Translations under genes and position numbers: made by a program
In this document: one piece after another, positions 16,754 to 24,798 of the stretch
How the letters are laid out: every line of letters begins with the position of its first letter
Numbering within the stretch: position 1 is the first letter of the stretch
Notes under the pieces: generated by a model
What the model saw: only the letters and a program-made list of their open reading frames with translations
The model's database searches: none
What the model was told of the DNA's origin: nothing
Origin: Mycolicibacterium setense
Lineage (GTDB): Bacteria > Actinomycetota > Actinomycetes > Mycobacteriales > Mycobacteriaceae
Direction of reading: 5' to 3'
Assembly (NCBI RefSeq): GCF_000805385.1
Contig: NZ_JTJW01000006.1
Span: forward strand, 1-64,000
Length of the DNA stretch: 64,000 bases

Positions 16754-18151
16754 TCACGTCGCATCCAGTTGCCTTGCCATCTCACCGAGGATCTCCACAC
16801 CCGTGGCGATCTGGGTTTCGGTGAGATTGGCATAGCCGAGGATCAGCCCGGGCGGCGCTTGGTCGGGTTCGGCGTAGCACGGCGCCAGCGGCTCCAGCCG
16901 GACCCGTGACTCGGTGGCCCGGCGGGTGAACTCCTCGATGGGGAAGCCGCGCGGGAACCGCACCGTCAGGTGTACCCCGGCGGCCGCGCCGAGAACCTCG
17001 GCCTGCGGTAGGTGCCGCGAGAGCGCGGTCAGTAGGGCCTTACGGCGGGCCCCGTAGCGGCGGCGCATCTGACGCAGGTGGCGGTCATAGCCGCCGGAGG
17101 TCAGGAACTGGCTGAACGCGATCTGATCCATCACCGAACTACCGGTGTCGGCAAGGCTTTTCGCGGTCCTGACCCGACTGATCAGATGTGCGGGCACCAC
17201 CATCCAGCCGATTCGTAGTCCGGGTGCCAGGGTCTTGCTGGTCGTCCCGAGGTACACGACCCGATCGGGCGCTACTCCTTGCAGTGCGCCCACCGGCGCT
17301 CGGTCGTAGCGGTACTCGGCGTCGTAGTCGTCCTCGATGATCAACCGCCCGGGCTGGGCCCACTCCAGTAGTTCGGTACGCCGGGCCGCCGAGAGCACCA
17401 CGCCAGTCGGCGAGTGGTGAGCCGGGGTGGTCAGGACCGTGGTCGCAGCGCTGGCGCTCAGCGCGCCGACGTCGATGCCGTTGTCGTCCACGGTCACAGG
17501 CAAAGGGTCGACACCATTGTGCCGCAATACCATTCGGTGCAGCCAGAATCCCGGATCCTCGGTCGCCAGCGGTCCGTCGAGGCATTGGGCCAGCAGGGCG
17601 ATCGCCTGTGTTGCGCCCGAGCACAACACGACCAGCCGTGGATCGGCGACCACGCCGCGAGTGCGCCGCAGGTAATCCGCCACCGCGGCGCGGGCGGCCG
17701 GTAGCCCGTACGGTGCGATGTAGCCGAAGGCGCTGGATTCGATCTCGGCCAGGCCCTGACGCAAGGCCCGCAGCCAAGCCTGACGCGGGAAGCTGGCGAG
17801 ATCCGGTGAGCCCGGGGCGAAGTCGATGTCGAAGCGGGGGCGGGCACGATCGGGATCGCCGCGGCCCGCGGGGACGGGATCAACGGCTGCGACGCGGGTG
17901 CTGCCGCCCTGCCTGCTGTGCAGGAAACCCTCGGCCGCCAGCTGGCTGTAGGCCTCGACGACCATGCGGCGGGAGACCCCGAGGTCGGTGGACAGCACGC
18001 GGGTGGAGGGCATACGGGAGCCGGGCGTCAGCCGGCCGGACCGGACGGCATCGCGCAATCCGTCGGCGAGTTGTCGATGCAATGGCTGCCTGCTGTCGCG
18101 GTCGAGTTCGACCAGCAGTTCCGGGGCAGAACTGGTACCCGAATTCGCCAT
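16754..18151 (-). CDS. MocR/PdxR-type regulator (GntR HTH fused to aminotransferase fold)
   Basis: 465 residues. Residues 1-80 form a GntR winged helix (QPLHRQLADGLRDAVRSGRL, then VSRRMVVEAYSQLAAEGFL). The rest is a fold-type I aminotransferase domain with IEDDYDAEYRYD and the PLP lysine in GTTSKTLAPGLRIG. MocR proteins sense PLP or an amino compound and control vitamin B6, GABA or similar genes. No pdxST genes are adjacent; the divergent membrane protein and epimerase are 46 bases away and may be targets. Confidence 0.9.
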   Translation of the reverse strand: MANSGTSSAPELLVELDRDSRQPLHRQLADGLRDAVRSGRLTPGSRMPSTRVLSTDLGVSRRMVVEAYSQLAAEGFLHSRQGGSTRVAAVDPVPAGRGDPDRARPRFDIDFAPGSPDLASFPRQAWLRALRQGLAEIESSAFGYIAPYGLPAARAAVADYLRRTRGVVADPRLVVLCSGATQAIALLAQCLDGPLATEDPGFWLHRMVLRHNGVDPLPVTVDDNGIDVGALSASAATTVLTTPAHHSPTGVVLSAARRTELLEWAQPGRLIIEDDYDAEYRYDRAPVGALQGVAPDRVVYLGTTSKTLAPGLRIGWMVVPAHLISRVRTAKSLADTGSSVMDQIAFSQFLTSGGYDRHLRQMRRRYGARRKALLTALSRHLPQAEVLGAAAGVHLTVRFPRGFPIEEFTRRATESRVRLEPLAPCYAEPDQAPPGLILGYANLTETQIATGVEILGEMARQLDAT

Positions 18152-18197
18152 GGAATTGGAGCCTACTCGGAGACCACTGCGGCGTTAGCGTGATGAC

Positions 18198-18620
18198 ATG
18201 GCCAACGCTGCGCCCCCGATGGCTCGAACCCGGCGCTACCCCGACGTGGTCCTGGCCGTCTTCGGCGTCTACTCGGTGACGCTGGGTCTGTTCATGCTGC
18301 TGGCGCCGGGCACGTTCTACGACACGATCGGCGCCTTCGGCGTGCGCAACGACCACTTCATCCTCGACAGCGCGTCCTTCCAGCTGCCGCTCGGGTTGAT
18401 GATGCTGGGCGCGCTCAAGTGGCCGCGGTGGCGGGTGCCCACGTTGGCCTTCGCCACCATGCACTGGGCCCTGCATTCGTTGAGCCACCTGATCGACACC
18501 AACCACGCCGCGGGCAACTGGGTCGGCTGGCTGGAGGCCGGAGGTCTGGTGTTCACCACTGTTCTGCTGGCTATTGCCTTGCGTACCAGCATGTCCGAAG
18601 AGAAGACAGGAGAATCATAG
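18198..18620 (+). CDS. Small polytopic membrane protein
   Basis: 140 residues with four hydrophobic segments, an LMMLGALKWPRWRVPTLAF loop and a HWALHSLSHLIDTNHA segment with three His that could bind metal or haem. DoxX-like and similar four-helix families share this layout, but I cannot assign one. The TAG is directly followed by the epimerase ATG, so the pair forms an operon. Divergent to the MocR regulator. Confidence 0.7.
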   Translation: MANAAPPMARTRRYPDVVLAVFGVYSVTLGLFMLLAPGTFYDTIGAFGVRNDHFILDSASFQLPLGLMMLGALKWPRWRVPTLAFATMHWALHSLSHLIDTNHAAGNWVGWLEAGGLVFTTVLLAIALRTSMSEEKTGES

Positions 18621-19529
18621 ATGCGTGTCCTGGTGGCAGGTGCGACCAGTGTTCCGGGAATCCCGCTGCTGCGGGAACTGAATTCGCGGGGTCACGAGGT
18701 GATCGGTGTGACCCGCTCTCCATCGAAGACCGCCCAGATCTCGGCGGCCGGCGCCAAGCCCGTGGTGGCCGATGTGCTCGATGCGGCCCAGATCGACTCC
18801 GTGGTGGACGAATTCGCGCCCGAGGCGGTGGTGAGCCTGTTGACCACGCTGCCCAAGCTGGGGCCCAAGCGGATGAAGGATTTCGAGCCGGCCATCGAAT
18901 TGTGGAGCCGGGGCGCGGGCAACCTGGTGGCCGCCGCCCAGCGGGCCGGCGTGCGCCGCGTCGTCGCCGAATCGGTGATCTTCGCCTATGGCTACGGGCC
19001 GACGGGGCCGGACGTGATCGATGAGACCGACCCGTACCCGGGTCCACCGCCGCGCGGTGGCGACGAAATGCTCGCGGCGTTGCGCGGTATGGAACGCAAC
19101 GTGGTGGCGTCGGGTGAGCACAGCAAGACCGAGGGAATCGTGTTGCGCTACGGCGTTTTCTACGGCCCCGGCGTCACCCATGACGACCTGTTCCGCCGGC
19201 TGGCCAAGTGGTGGGCGATGCCTGCGCTGACCGGCACCGGGGTGCTGTCCTGGATACACATCGACGACGTGGCCAGGGCCACCGCCGACGCCCTCGACAA
19301 TGGGCGGGGCGGGCAGATCTACAACATCGTCGATGACCGGCCGCAGTCGTTCGGCGACTACGTCCGCGAGCTGAACCGCAAGCTGCACCGGCCGCGACCG
19401 GTGCCGATATCGCACCGGCTGGTCGGCCTGGTTGCGCCGTACCCGGCCACCGCATTCGGCACGGCCTGGCTGCCGCTGTCGAACGCGAAGGCAAAAGCCG
19501 AGCTCGGCTGGACGCCTATTCCCCGGTGA
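18621..19529 (+). CDS. NAD(P)-dependent epimerase/dehydratase (extended SDR-like)
   Basis: 302 residues. The N-terminal nucleotide motif is VLVAGATSVPGIPLL (an atypical GATxxxG), and the tail ends LGWTPIPR as in many sugar epimerases. In place of the catalytic YxxxK the corresponding region reads ESVIFAYGYGPTG, so the classical Tyr-Lys pair is not obvious. This fits atypical SDRs that bind cofactor without epimerase chemistry. Substrate unknown. The last 14 bases overlap the convergent echA21. Confidence 0.8.
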   Translation: MRVLVAGATSVPGIPLLRELNSRGHEVIGVTRSPSKTAQISAAGAKPVVADVLDAAQIDSVVDEFAPEAVVSLLTTLPKLGPKRMKDFEPAIELWSRGAGNLVAAAQRAGVRRVVAESVIFAYGYGPTGPDVIDETDPYPGPPPRGGDEMLAALRGMERNVVASGEHSKTEGIVLRYGVFYGPGVTHDDLFRRLAKWWAMPALTGTGVLSWIHIDDVARATADALDNGRGGQIYNIVDDRPQSFGDYVRELNRKLHRPRPVPISHRLVGLVAPYPATAFGTAWLPLSNAKAKAELGWTPIPR

Positions 19530-20331
19530 ACTGGGGCGGGCGCTTCTGGAACATCGCGGTGACCGCTTCGGCCAGATCCTTCGACGGCAGGAACGCCGAA
19601 TTCCACGCGGCCACATAGCGCAGGCTCTCGGCGACCCTGGCGGTGCGCTGCTGGTCGAGTACGTCCTTCACCCCGGCGACGGTCAGCGGCGGGTTGGCGG
19701 CGATTTCAGCGGCGGTGGCGCGCGCGGCGGCCAACGAGGCATCGGCGTCGTCGTACACGTCGTTGACCAGACCGATCTTCTCGGCGCGCGACGCATCCAC
19801 GTCCTTGCCCGTCAGCACCAGCTCGCGCAGGTGCCCGTCGGACAGGATCAGCGGCAGCCGCGCCAGGCTGCCCACGTCGGCGACGATGGCCAGCTTGGTC
19901 TCACGGACCGAGAACTTGGCGTCGGCGCTGGCGTAGCGGATGTCCACGGCACTGATCAGGTCGACGCCGCCGCCGATGCACCAGCCGTGGATGGAGGCGA
20001 TGGTCGGGGTCCGGCAGTCGGCGACGGCAGTGATGGCGCCCTGCATCTTCCGCAGCGTGGTGTGGAAGTCGGCCCGGGCCTTCGCGCCGGCGTCCAGGCC
20101 GGGCAGCGTCGCACCCATCGCGGGCAGGTCGAGGCCGTAGCTGAAGTTCTTGCCGGAGCCGGTCAGCACGATCGCGCGTACGTCGGGGTCGTCATCGAGA
20201 GTGCCGAACACGTCGGGCATCTCGGACCAGAACGCCGGACCCATCGCGTTGCCCTTGCCGGGCCCCAGCAGCGTCACCTGGGCGACGTGGTCCTTGGTCT
20301 CGACGGAAACGGACTCGTACGTGTCGGTCAT
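19516..20331 (-). CDS. echA21: Crotonase-family protein EchA21, dienoyl-CoA isomerase-like
   Basis: 271 residues. It has the CoA-binding and oxyanion-hole segments KNFSYGLDLPAM and GWCIGGGVDLISAVDIRY. Acidic residues stand where the mitochondrial dienoyl-CoA isomerase ECH1 has its three: in AVDIRY, in SVRETKLAI and in ADVGSLARLP. So delta3,5-delta2,4-dienoyl-CoA isomerase activity, used in degradation of odd-numbered double bonds, is more likely than plain hydratase activity. ATG 20331 gives the family N-terminus (MTDTYESV). It starts only 19 bases from the divergent gene. Confidence 0.88.
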   Translation of the reverse strand: MTDTYESVSVETKDHVAQVTLLGPGKGNAMGPAFWSEMPDVFGTLDDDPDVRAIVLTGSGKNFSYGLDLPAMGATLPGLDAGAKARADFHTTLRKMQGAITAVADCRTPTIASIHGWCIGGGVDLISAVDIRYASADAKFSVRETKLAIVADVGSLARLPLILSDGHLRELVLTGKDVDASRAEKIGLVNDVYDDADASLAAARATAAEIAANPPLTVAGVKDVLDQQRTARVAESLRYVAAWNSAFLPSKDLAEAVTAMFQKRPPQFTGE

Positions 20332-20350
20332 GGGGTGGACACTACCGAGT

Positions 20351-20896
20351 ATGGATGAACTCGAGAGTGCCGAGGCCACGCTCGACGTGCTGCAACGCGT
20401 GCTGCACGGCCTCACCCCGGACGATCTGTCCCGTCGGACACCGTGTCGTGAGTTCGACGTGGCGGGGCTGACGGATCACCTGCTGAAGTCCATCACGATG
20501 ATCGGCTCGGCGGCCGGGGCGCAGCTTCCCGAACGCGACCTCACCGCCTCGGTGGAGGATCAGGTGATCGCCGCGGCGCGCCCGGCCGTGGCGGCATGGC
20601 GACGACGCGGGCTGGATGGCATGGTGCCGTTCGGGCAGGGCGAGGCGCCGGCCCGGATGATGGCGCGGATCCTGTCGCTGGAGTTCCTGGTGCACGCCTG
20701 GGATTACGCGGCGGCCACGGGGCAGACGGTCGACGTGGCGGATGAGCAGCCGGAGTGTGTCCTGGGGTGGGCGCGCGAGATCATCACGCCGGAGGGGCGC
20801 GTGCGCGCCGGCTTCGACGACCCGGTTGCGCTCGGCGCGGACGCCCAGCCGCTCGACCGGCTGCTGGCCTTTACGGGCCGCCGGCCGACGGGTTAG
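20351..20896 (+). CDS. TIGR03086-type metal-binding protein (DinB/MDMPI fold)
   Basis: 181 residues with the layout of mycothiol-dependent maleylpyruvate-isomerase-like proteins: an early helix (VLQRVLHGLTPDDLSRRTPC), the metal region VAGLTDHLLKSI and the later LEFLVHAWDYAAATG with His. These are four-helix DinB-like proteins that bind a divalent metal; most have unknown thiol-related roles. It is the counterpart of Rv3773c beside echA21 and hisC2. The end overlaps the convergent GXWXG gene by four bases. Confidence 0.8.
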   Translation: MDELESAEATLDVLQRVLHGLTPDDLSRRTPCREFDVAGLTDHLLKSITMIGSAAGAQLPERDLTASVEDQVIAAARPAVAAWRRRGLDGMVPFGQGEAPARMMARILSLEFLVHAWDYAAATGQTVDVADEQPECVLGWAREIITPEGRVRAGFDDPVALGADAQPLDRLLAFTGRRPTG

Positions 20897-21354
20897 ACGC
20901 GCTGCAGGTAGAAGTAGCCGTAGCGGCCGTCTTGTAGCCCCGCCTTGCCGTTCATGATGCCCATGACGGTTGTGTCATCGACCTTCTTGAAGTGGTCGTG
21001 GATGGCTTGGCCGTCGTAGACCATGGTGGCGGTCACCTCGCCGCGAAACTCCTCAAGCCACAGGCTGGCGCCGCCCTTGCTGAGCTTCTCGTTGTTGAAC
21101 TTGTTGCCGGCCTCGTCGAGGCACACGATCGGCTGCACGTCGTTCGGCGACGTCATCGTCTTTCCGAACCAGTTCGCCTTCTTCAGCAGGCCGCTGACGG
21201 GGTGGCCGGTGTCGAACGCGCCGCCTTTCCACTCGCCGAGCATGAAGTTGATGCCCGCGGGCGCCAGGACGGCCCAGAACGCGTCGAGTTCGGCGTCGGG
21301 GATCTGGCCCTCACGGCTCACGAATCCGTCGAATGTGCCGCGTGCGTCGCTCAC
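20893..21354 (-). CDS. GXWXG/DUF4334 domain protein
   Basis: 153 residues. GEWKGG (about 41-46) is the GXWXG signature, followed by FDTGHP, the NWFGKTM segment and a C-terminal DUF4334-like strand (MNGKAGLQDGRYGYFYLQRV). The pattern suggests a small beta-barrel of lipocalin-like shape that binds a ligand; biochemical role unknown. ATG 21354 overlaps the hisC2 stop (ATGA), so the genes are coupled. Confidence 0.82.
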   Translation of the reverse strand: MSDARGTFDGFVSREGQIPDAELDAFWAVLAPAGINFMLGEWKGGAFDTGHPVSGLLKKANWFGKTMTSPNDVQPIVCLDEAGNKFNNEKLSKGGASLWLEEFRGEVTATMVYDGQAIHDHFKKVDDTTVMGIMNGKAGLQDGRYGYFYLQRV

Positions 21355-22433
21355 GTGGTCTCCCCTGTCCGAGTGCCGTCGTCGCCCGCGCGCCAGTGCC
21401 GGGCGAACTCCAGAAAGGCGTCATTCTCGTGTGGGGCACCGATGGTGACCCGCACGCCGTCCTCACCGTACGGGCGCACGATGAGGCGGTTGTCGGCGGC
21501 CCTGGCCACGAAGTCCAGGGTGCGTTCGGCCAGCGGCAGCCAGACGAAGTTCGCCTGTGAGGGTGGGAACTCGAATCCGGCGTCTCGCAGCGCGGCGCTG
21601 ACGCGGATGCGTTCGGCGACGACGGCGTCGGTCCGGGCCAGGAGTTCGTCGGCGGCCTCCAGGCTGGCGATGGCCGCGGCCTGGGACACGCTCGTCGCGC
21701 TGAACGGCACGTAGACCTTGCCCAGCGCGGTGATGATCTCCGGATCGGCCACGGCATACCCGACGCGGAGGCCTGCCAGCCCGTAGGCCTTCGAGAAGGT
21801 GCGCAGGACAACCACATTGCGGTGGCTCCGGACCAGCCCGAGGCTGTCGGGCACCAGCCCGTCGCGGATGTACTCCACGTAGGCCTCGTCGAGCACGATC
21901 AGGATGTCCGACGGCACCGCCGCCACGAACCGGGCCAGTGCCTCGGGTTCGACCACGGTGCTGGTCGGATTGTTCGGGTTGCAGACGAAGATCAGGCGGG
22001 TGCGGTCGGTGATCGCCGCGAGCATGGCGTCGAGATCGTGAGTCTCGTCACGCAGCGGGACCGGGACACCGGTCGCGCCGGCGGTGCGGATCTGCAGCGG
22101 ATAGATCTCGAAACTGCGCCATCCGAACACCACTTCGTCCCCGGCGGCGGATGTGATTTGTATCAACTGCTGGCACAGGCTCACCGAACCGCAGCCGACG
22201 GCGATGTGCTCCGGCGCGAAGTCGACGTGCTTCGCGAGGTGTTCGCGCAGGTCCAGATACCCGTTGTCGGGGTAGCGGTTGATGTTCTCGGTGGCTTTGA
22301 GGATGGCCTCGCGCACGCTGGGAAGCGGTGGAAACACCGTTTCGTTGCTCGCGATCTTGATTGCGCCCGGGACTGTTTTGCCTGGTGCGTACGCCGGAAG
22401 ATCGGCCATTTCGGGGCGCAGACGGATACTCAC
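21351..22433 (-). CDS. hisC2: Histidinol-phosphate/aromatic aminotransferase HisC2 (Pat)
   Basis: 360-residue PLP aminotransferase of the HisC group. Visible are NRYPDNG (substrate), VFVCNPNNPT-like FVCNPNNPTSTVV, DEAYVEYI, and the PLP-binding Lys in RTFSKAYGLAGLRVGY. The M. tuberculosis orthologue (Rv3772) is reported to prefer aromatic substrates such as phenylpyruvate. GTG 22433 (VSIRLRPEMADLP) matches the known N-terminus; a longer open frame to 22520 reaches the tRNA promoter and was rejected. Confidence 0.92.
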   Translation of the reverse strand: MSIRLRPEMADLPAYAPGKTVPGAIKIASNETVFPPLPSVREAILKATENINRYPDNGYLDLREHLAKHVDFAPEHIAVGCGSVSLCQQLIQITSAAGDEVVFGWRSFEIYPLQIRTAGATGVPVPLRDETHDLDAMLAAITDRTRLIFVCNPNNPTSTVVEPEALARFVAAVPSDILIVLDEAYVEYIRDGLVPDSLGLVRSHRNVVVLRTFSKAYGLAGLRVGYAVADPEIITALGKVYVPFSATSVSQAAAIASLEAADELLARTDAVVAERIRVSAALRDAGFEFPPSQANFVWLPLAERTLDFVARAADNRLIVRPYGEDGVRVTIGAPHENDAFLEFARHWRAGDDGTRTGETT

Positions 22434-22521
22434 TTGGCCAGGATAGGGGAGGCTGTGTACTGTGTGCCCTCGGCGGTTTCGGGCGACAGGACGGAGTCCG
22501 GTACCCTCACAGAAGTTCAAA

Positions 22522-22610
22522 GGAGGCGTGCCAGAGCGGCCGAATGGGACTCACTGCTAATGAGTTGTCCCCCTTACAGGGGACCGGAGGTTCAAATCCT
22601 CTCGCCTCCG
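22522..22610 (+). tRNA. tRNA-Ser(GCU)
   Basis: The acceptor GGAGGCG pairs with CGCCTCC (22603-22609) and the discriminator is G. The anticodon stem ACTCA/TGAGT encloses CTGCTAA with anticodon GCT. It has a long variable arm, and CCA is encoded at 22611-22613. TACCCT at 22502-22507 is a plausible -10 element. Confidence 0.97.
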
Positions 22611-22651
22611 CCAAGGTTGATACCGTCAACCGCACAACTGAATAACGACAG

Positions 22652-22724
22652 GCGCCCGTAGCTCAACGGATAGAGCATCTGACTACGGATCAGAAGGTTA
22701 GGGGTTCGAATCCCTTCGGGCGCA
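22652..22724 (+). tRNA. tRNA-Arg(ACG)
   Basis: 73 bases. The acceptor GCGCCCG pairs with CGGGCGC and the discriminator is A. The anticodon stem TCTGA/TCAGA encloses CTACGGA with anticodon ACG; A34 is the substrate of TadA, whose gene lies at 39459. CCA is not encoded. Confidence 0.97.
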
Positions 22725-22730
22725 CTCTAG

Positions 22731-22770
22731 AAAAATCGAGGCGTGGTCTGCGGACCGCGCCTCGATTTTT
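22731..22770 (+). terminator. Strong intrinsic terminator of the tRNA pair
   Basis: AAAAATCGAGGCG (22731-22743) pairs perfectly with CGCCTCGATTTTT (22758-22770), with GGTC/GACC inside the loop. The stem ends in TTTTT, a classic terminator that is uncommon in mycobacteria. The A-run on the other side makes it potentially bidirectional. Confidence 0.92.
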
Positions 22771-22871
22771 GTTTGGTGCATCGAGATCGACAGCAGGGCT
22801 GCGACTCGTGCGGAACAACAACCCTGGCGTCGATCTCGGCGCAGCGGCGTCGGCTCCAGACTCGCGGCGCT

Positions 22872-23324
22872 CTACTCGGAGGCGACGGCTGTAGCGATGT
22901 CGAGGGCCATCTCGCGCAGGACGTCGTCGGTCACGAACTGACGGGCGGTCTGGCGGTTCAGCTTCAGCACGGAAACCAGGAGTTCGACGTGGCCGGCGAC
23001 CTGGACGCGGGCCAGGTCGGACGGCAGGTGCAGACCGTGCAGATCGGCGAGGTAGCCGCGCAGCACGGTGACGCGATCGTTCATCCACGGTGACCGGCCG
23101 GCCACCGTGGACGTCGAGGTCTTCAGCTGCCCGGCATATCGGCGCTGCCGCGGCTGCTCGAACACGCCGTGGTGGCTTTGACGCGCAGACTTGGCGGGAC
23201 GCGTCCGTGCTCGCACGCGGATGTCACCCTGGGGTGAAGCGCATCCCGTGAATGCCGCCGTGCGCATGACCCTGGCGGTTGCCATGGCGTGTCTGTGACC
23301 CATCGTTCCCGTACCTGCCGACAA
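22872..23324 (-). CDS. Hypothetical protein, uncertain start
   Basis: The frame codes for 150 residues. The C-terminal 70 (from MNDRVTVLRG, ATG 23084) are regular, helical and charged, with LPSDLARVQVAGHVELLVSVLKLNRQ, and look like a real protein domain. The first 80 residues are Arg/Ser/Thr-rich and low in hydrophobic content and may be untranslated, in which case the gene is 22872-23084. No family recognised. It lies between the tRNA terminator and a small membrane-protein gene. Confidence 0.45.
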   Translation of the reverse strand: MSAGTGTMGHRHAMATARVMRTAAFTGCASPQGDIRVRARTRPAKSARQSHHGVFEQPRQRRYAGQLKTSTSTVAGRSPWMNDRVTVLRGYLADLHGLHLPSDLARVQVAGHVELLVSVLKLNRQTARQFVTDDVLREMALDIATAVASE

Positions 23325-23392
23325 AAGTTGTTTGCCAGTTAACTTTACGGGAATGTCTCAGCTTCAGCTCAGGTTCGGGCGTGGCCTGGGCC

Positions 23393-23749
23393 TCAGTTCC
23401 ACAGCACCGCGATCGCCGACGCCAGCAGTGGCAGCACGCCGGCGGCGATGAACAGCGGCATGACGGGTTGGTCGCCTGCGCGACGCTGGCGCGCCGTGCC
23501 GATGCCCAGTACCGCGCCGAGCGCGACCAGGATGACCAACTTGGTGCCGATCTTCGGGTAGTTCAGGACGATGCCGGCCGGCCAGGGTGCCGCCAGGGCC
23601 AGGCCGGTGATGAGTGACAGTGTCATGCCCCAGGTCATCACCGGGGTGATCAGGAACCGTCGGGCCGCGGCCTCGGCGATCCAGGCGCCGACCATGACCG
23701 CGAAACCGAGCAGATGCGCATATACAACTACGTTGCGTAGTAGGTCCAT
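23393..23749 (-). CDS. Small membrane protein, four transmembrane segments
   Basis: 118 residues with four hydrophobic stretches, starting YAHLLGFAVMVGAWI. A conserved-looking His sits in the first helix (AHLLG) and small residues occur throughout, as in CopD/DUF2269-like helix bundles. Function unknown. The gene is minus strand and divergent to the phosphoesterase gene with 93 bases between. Confidence 0.7.
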   Translation of the reverse strand: MDLLRNVVVYAHLLGFAVMVGAWIAEAAARRFLITPVMTWGMTLSLITGLALAAPWPAGIVLNYPKIGTKLVILVALGAVLGIGTARQRRAGDQPVMPLFIAAGVLPLLASAIAVLWN

Positions 23750-23842
23750 GGTCGGAGTGTAAGCGGCGCGGCGGCGCGGGATGCCCGAACCCGCCGATGT
23801 GGTTCCAGGGCTCGCCGGTGCTGGTCACGTAGGCTCGGCTGA

Positions 23843-24352
23843 ATGCGGCTGCTGCTCATCGCCGATACCCATGTACCCAGGCGCGCCAAGGATCTCCCCG
23901 CTCAGGTGTGGGACGAGGTGGACCAAGCGGATGTCGTTGTCCACGCCGGTGATTGGGTCGATCCCGCCCTGCTCGACGCGCTCAGCTCCCGCGCAGCACA
24001 CCTGATCGGTTGTTGGGGCAACAACGACGGGGCGGAACTGCGCCGCCGGCTGCCCGAGCGTGCCGACGTGACGCTGGATGGACTGCGATTCACCGTCGTG
24101 CACGAGACGGGAGCGGCCACCGGCCGGGAGGCCCGGATGGCCCGGGACTACCCGGGCAGTGACGTCCTGGTCTTCGGGCACAGCCACATCCCGTGGGATA
24201 CCACCGCGAAAACCGGTCTGCGCTTGCTGAATCCGGGTTCACCGACCGACCGCAGGCGCCAGCCGTACTGCACGTACATGACGGCACGCATCAGCGCCGG
24301 TGTGCTCGACGAGGTCACGCTGCACACACTGGACCGGACCCGAACGTCTTAG
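23843..24352 (+). CDS. YfcE/MJ0936-type metallophosphoesterase
   Basis: 169 residues carrying the calcineurin-like phosphoesterase motifs in order: IADTH (residues 6-10), HAGDW, GNND and, near the C-terminus, GHSH, then LNPGSPTDRR. The two-metal site is complete, so a phosphodiesterase or phosphatase acting on nucleotides is likely. The short length is typical for the YfcE group. It converges on the HxlR regulator, with four bases between stops. Confidence 0.9.
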   Translation: MRLLLIADTHVPRRAKDLPAQVWDEVDQADVVVHAGDWVDPALLDALSSRAAHLIGCWGNNDGAELRRRLPERADVTLDGLRFTVVHETGAATGREARMARDYPGSDVLVFGHSHIPWDTTAKTGLRLLNPGSPTDRRRQPYCTYMTARISAGVLDEVTLHTLDRTRTS

Positions 24353-24356
24353 ACGG

Positions 24357-24695
24357 CTAGCTGGCCTCTTCCGCGCAGATCAGTTCGATGTGCTTGGTGG
24401 CCCAATTGGCCAACGGTTCAAGGGATTCGAGCAACTGCTCGCCCGCGGGCGTCATGGAGTACTCCACCCGCGGCGGCACCTCGTGGTAGCTCTCGCGGTG
24501 CACCACGCCGTGACTCTGGAGTTCCTTGAGATGCTGGGTCAGCATTTTCTGGGACACCCCGGGCAGGCTCCGGTGCAGCGCGTTGAACCGCTTCGGCCCG
24601 CCTTGAAGCTCCCAGAGGATGAGCGGCTTCCACTTTCCGTCCACCACGGCGAACGCCGCATCGAGTCCGCAGGTGTACTTGCCCAGTTGGGTCAT
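24357..24695 (-). CDS. HxlR-family transcriptional regulator
   Basis: 112 residues of the HxlR winged helix: DGKWKPLILWELQGGPKRFNALHRSLPGVSQKMLTQHLKELQ, shown here only as the family core at about 20-60, with the Cys near the N-terminus (C9) that many redox- or electrophile-sensing members use. ATG 24695 is preferred; ATG 24722 adds nine codons. It is divergent from the tandem reductase genes and a near-perfect palindrome sits between them, so it most likely represses both. Confidence 0.88.
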   Translation of the reverse strand: MTQLGKYTCGLDAAFAVVDGKWKPLILWELQGGPKRFNALHRSLPGVSQKMLTQHLKELQSHGVVHRESYHEVPPRVEYSMTPAGEQLLESLEPLANWATKHIELICAEEAS

Positions 24696-24737
24696 GACGG
24701 GATCCTTGCAGTTCAGGGCCAATAGTTTCGAAAAAGT

Positions 24738-24764
24738 AAGTATCCCACTTTTAAGTGGGTACTT
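24738..24764. promoter_or_regulatory. HxlR operator palindrome
   Basis: AAGTATCCCACTT (24738-24750) faces AAGTGGGTACTT (24753-24764) with a TT spacer; one position differs between the arms. It lies midway between the divergent HxlR and reductase genes. Palindromes with GTA/TAC ends are the usual HxlR target. Confidence 0.75.
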
Positions 24765-24798
24765 GTCCTGTAGTCAGTGTCTCTCCAACGATGGTGCC

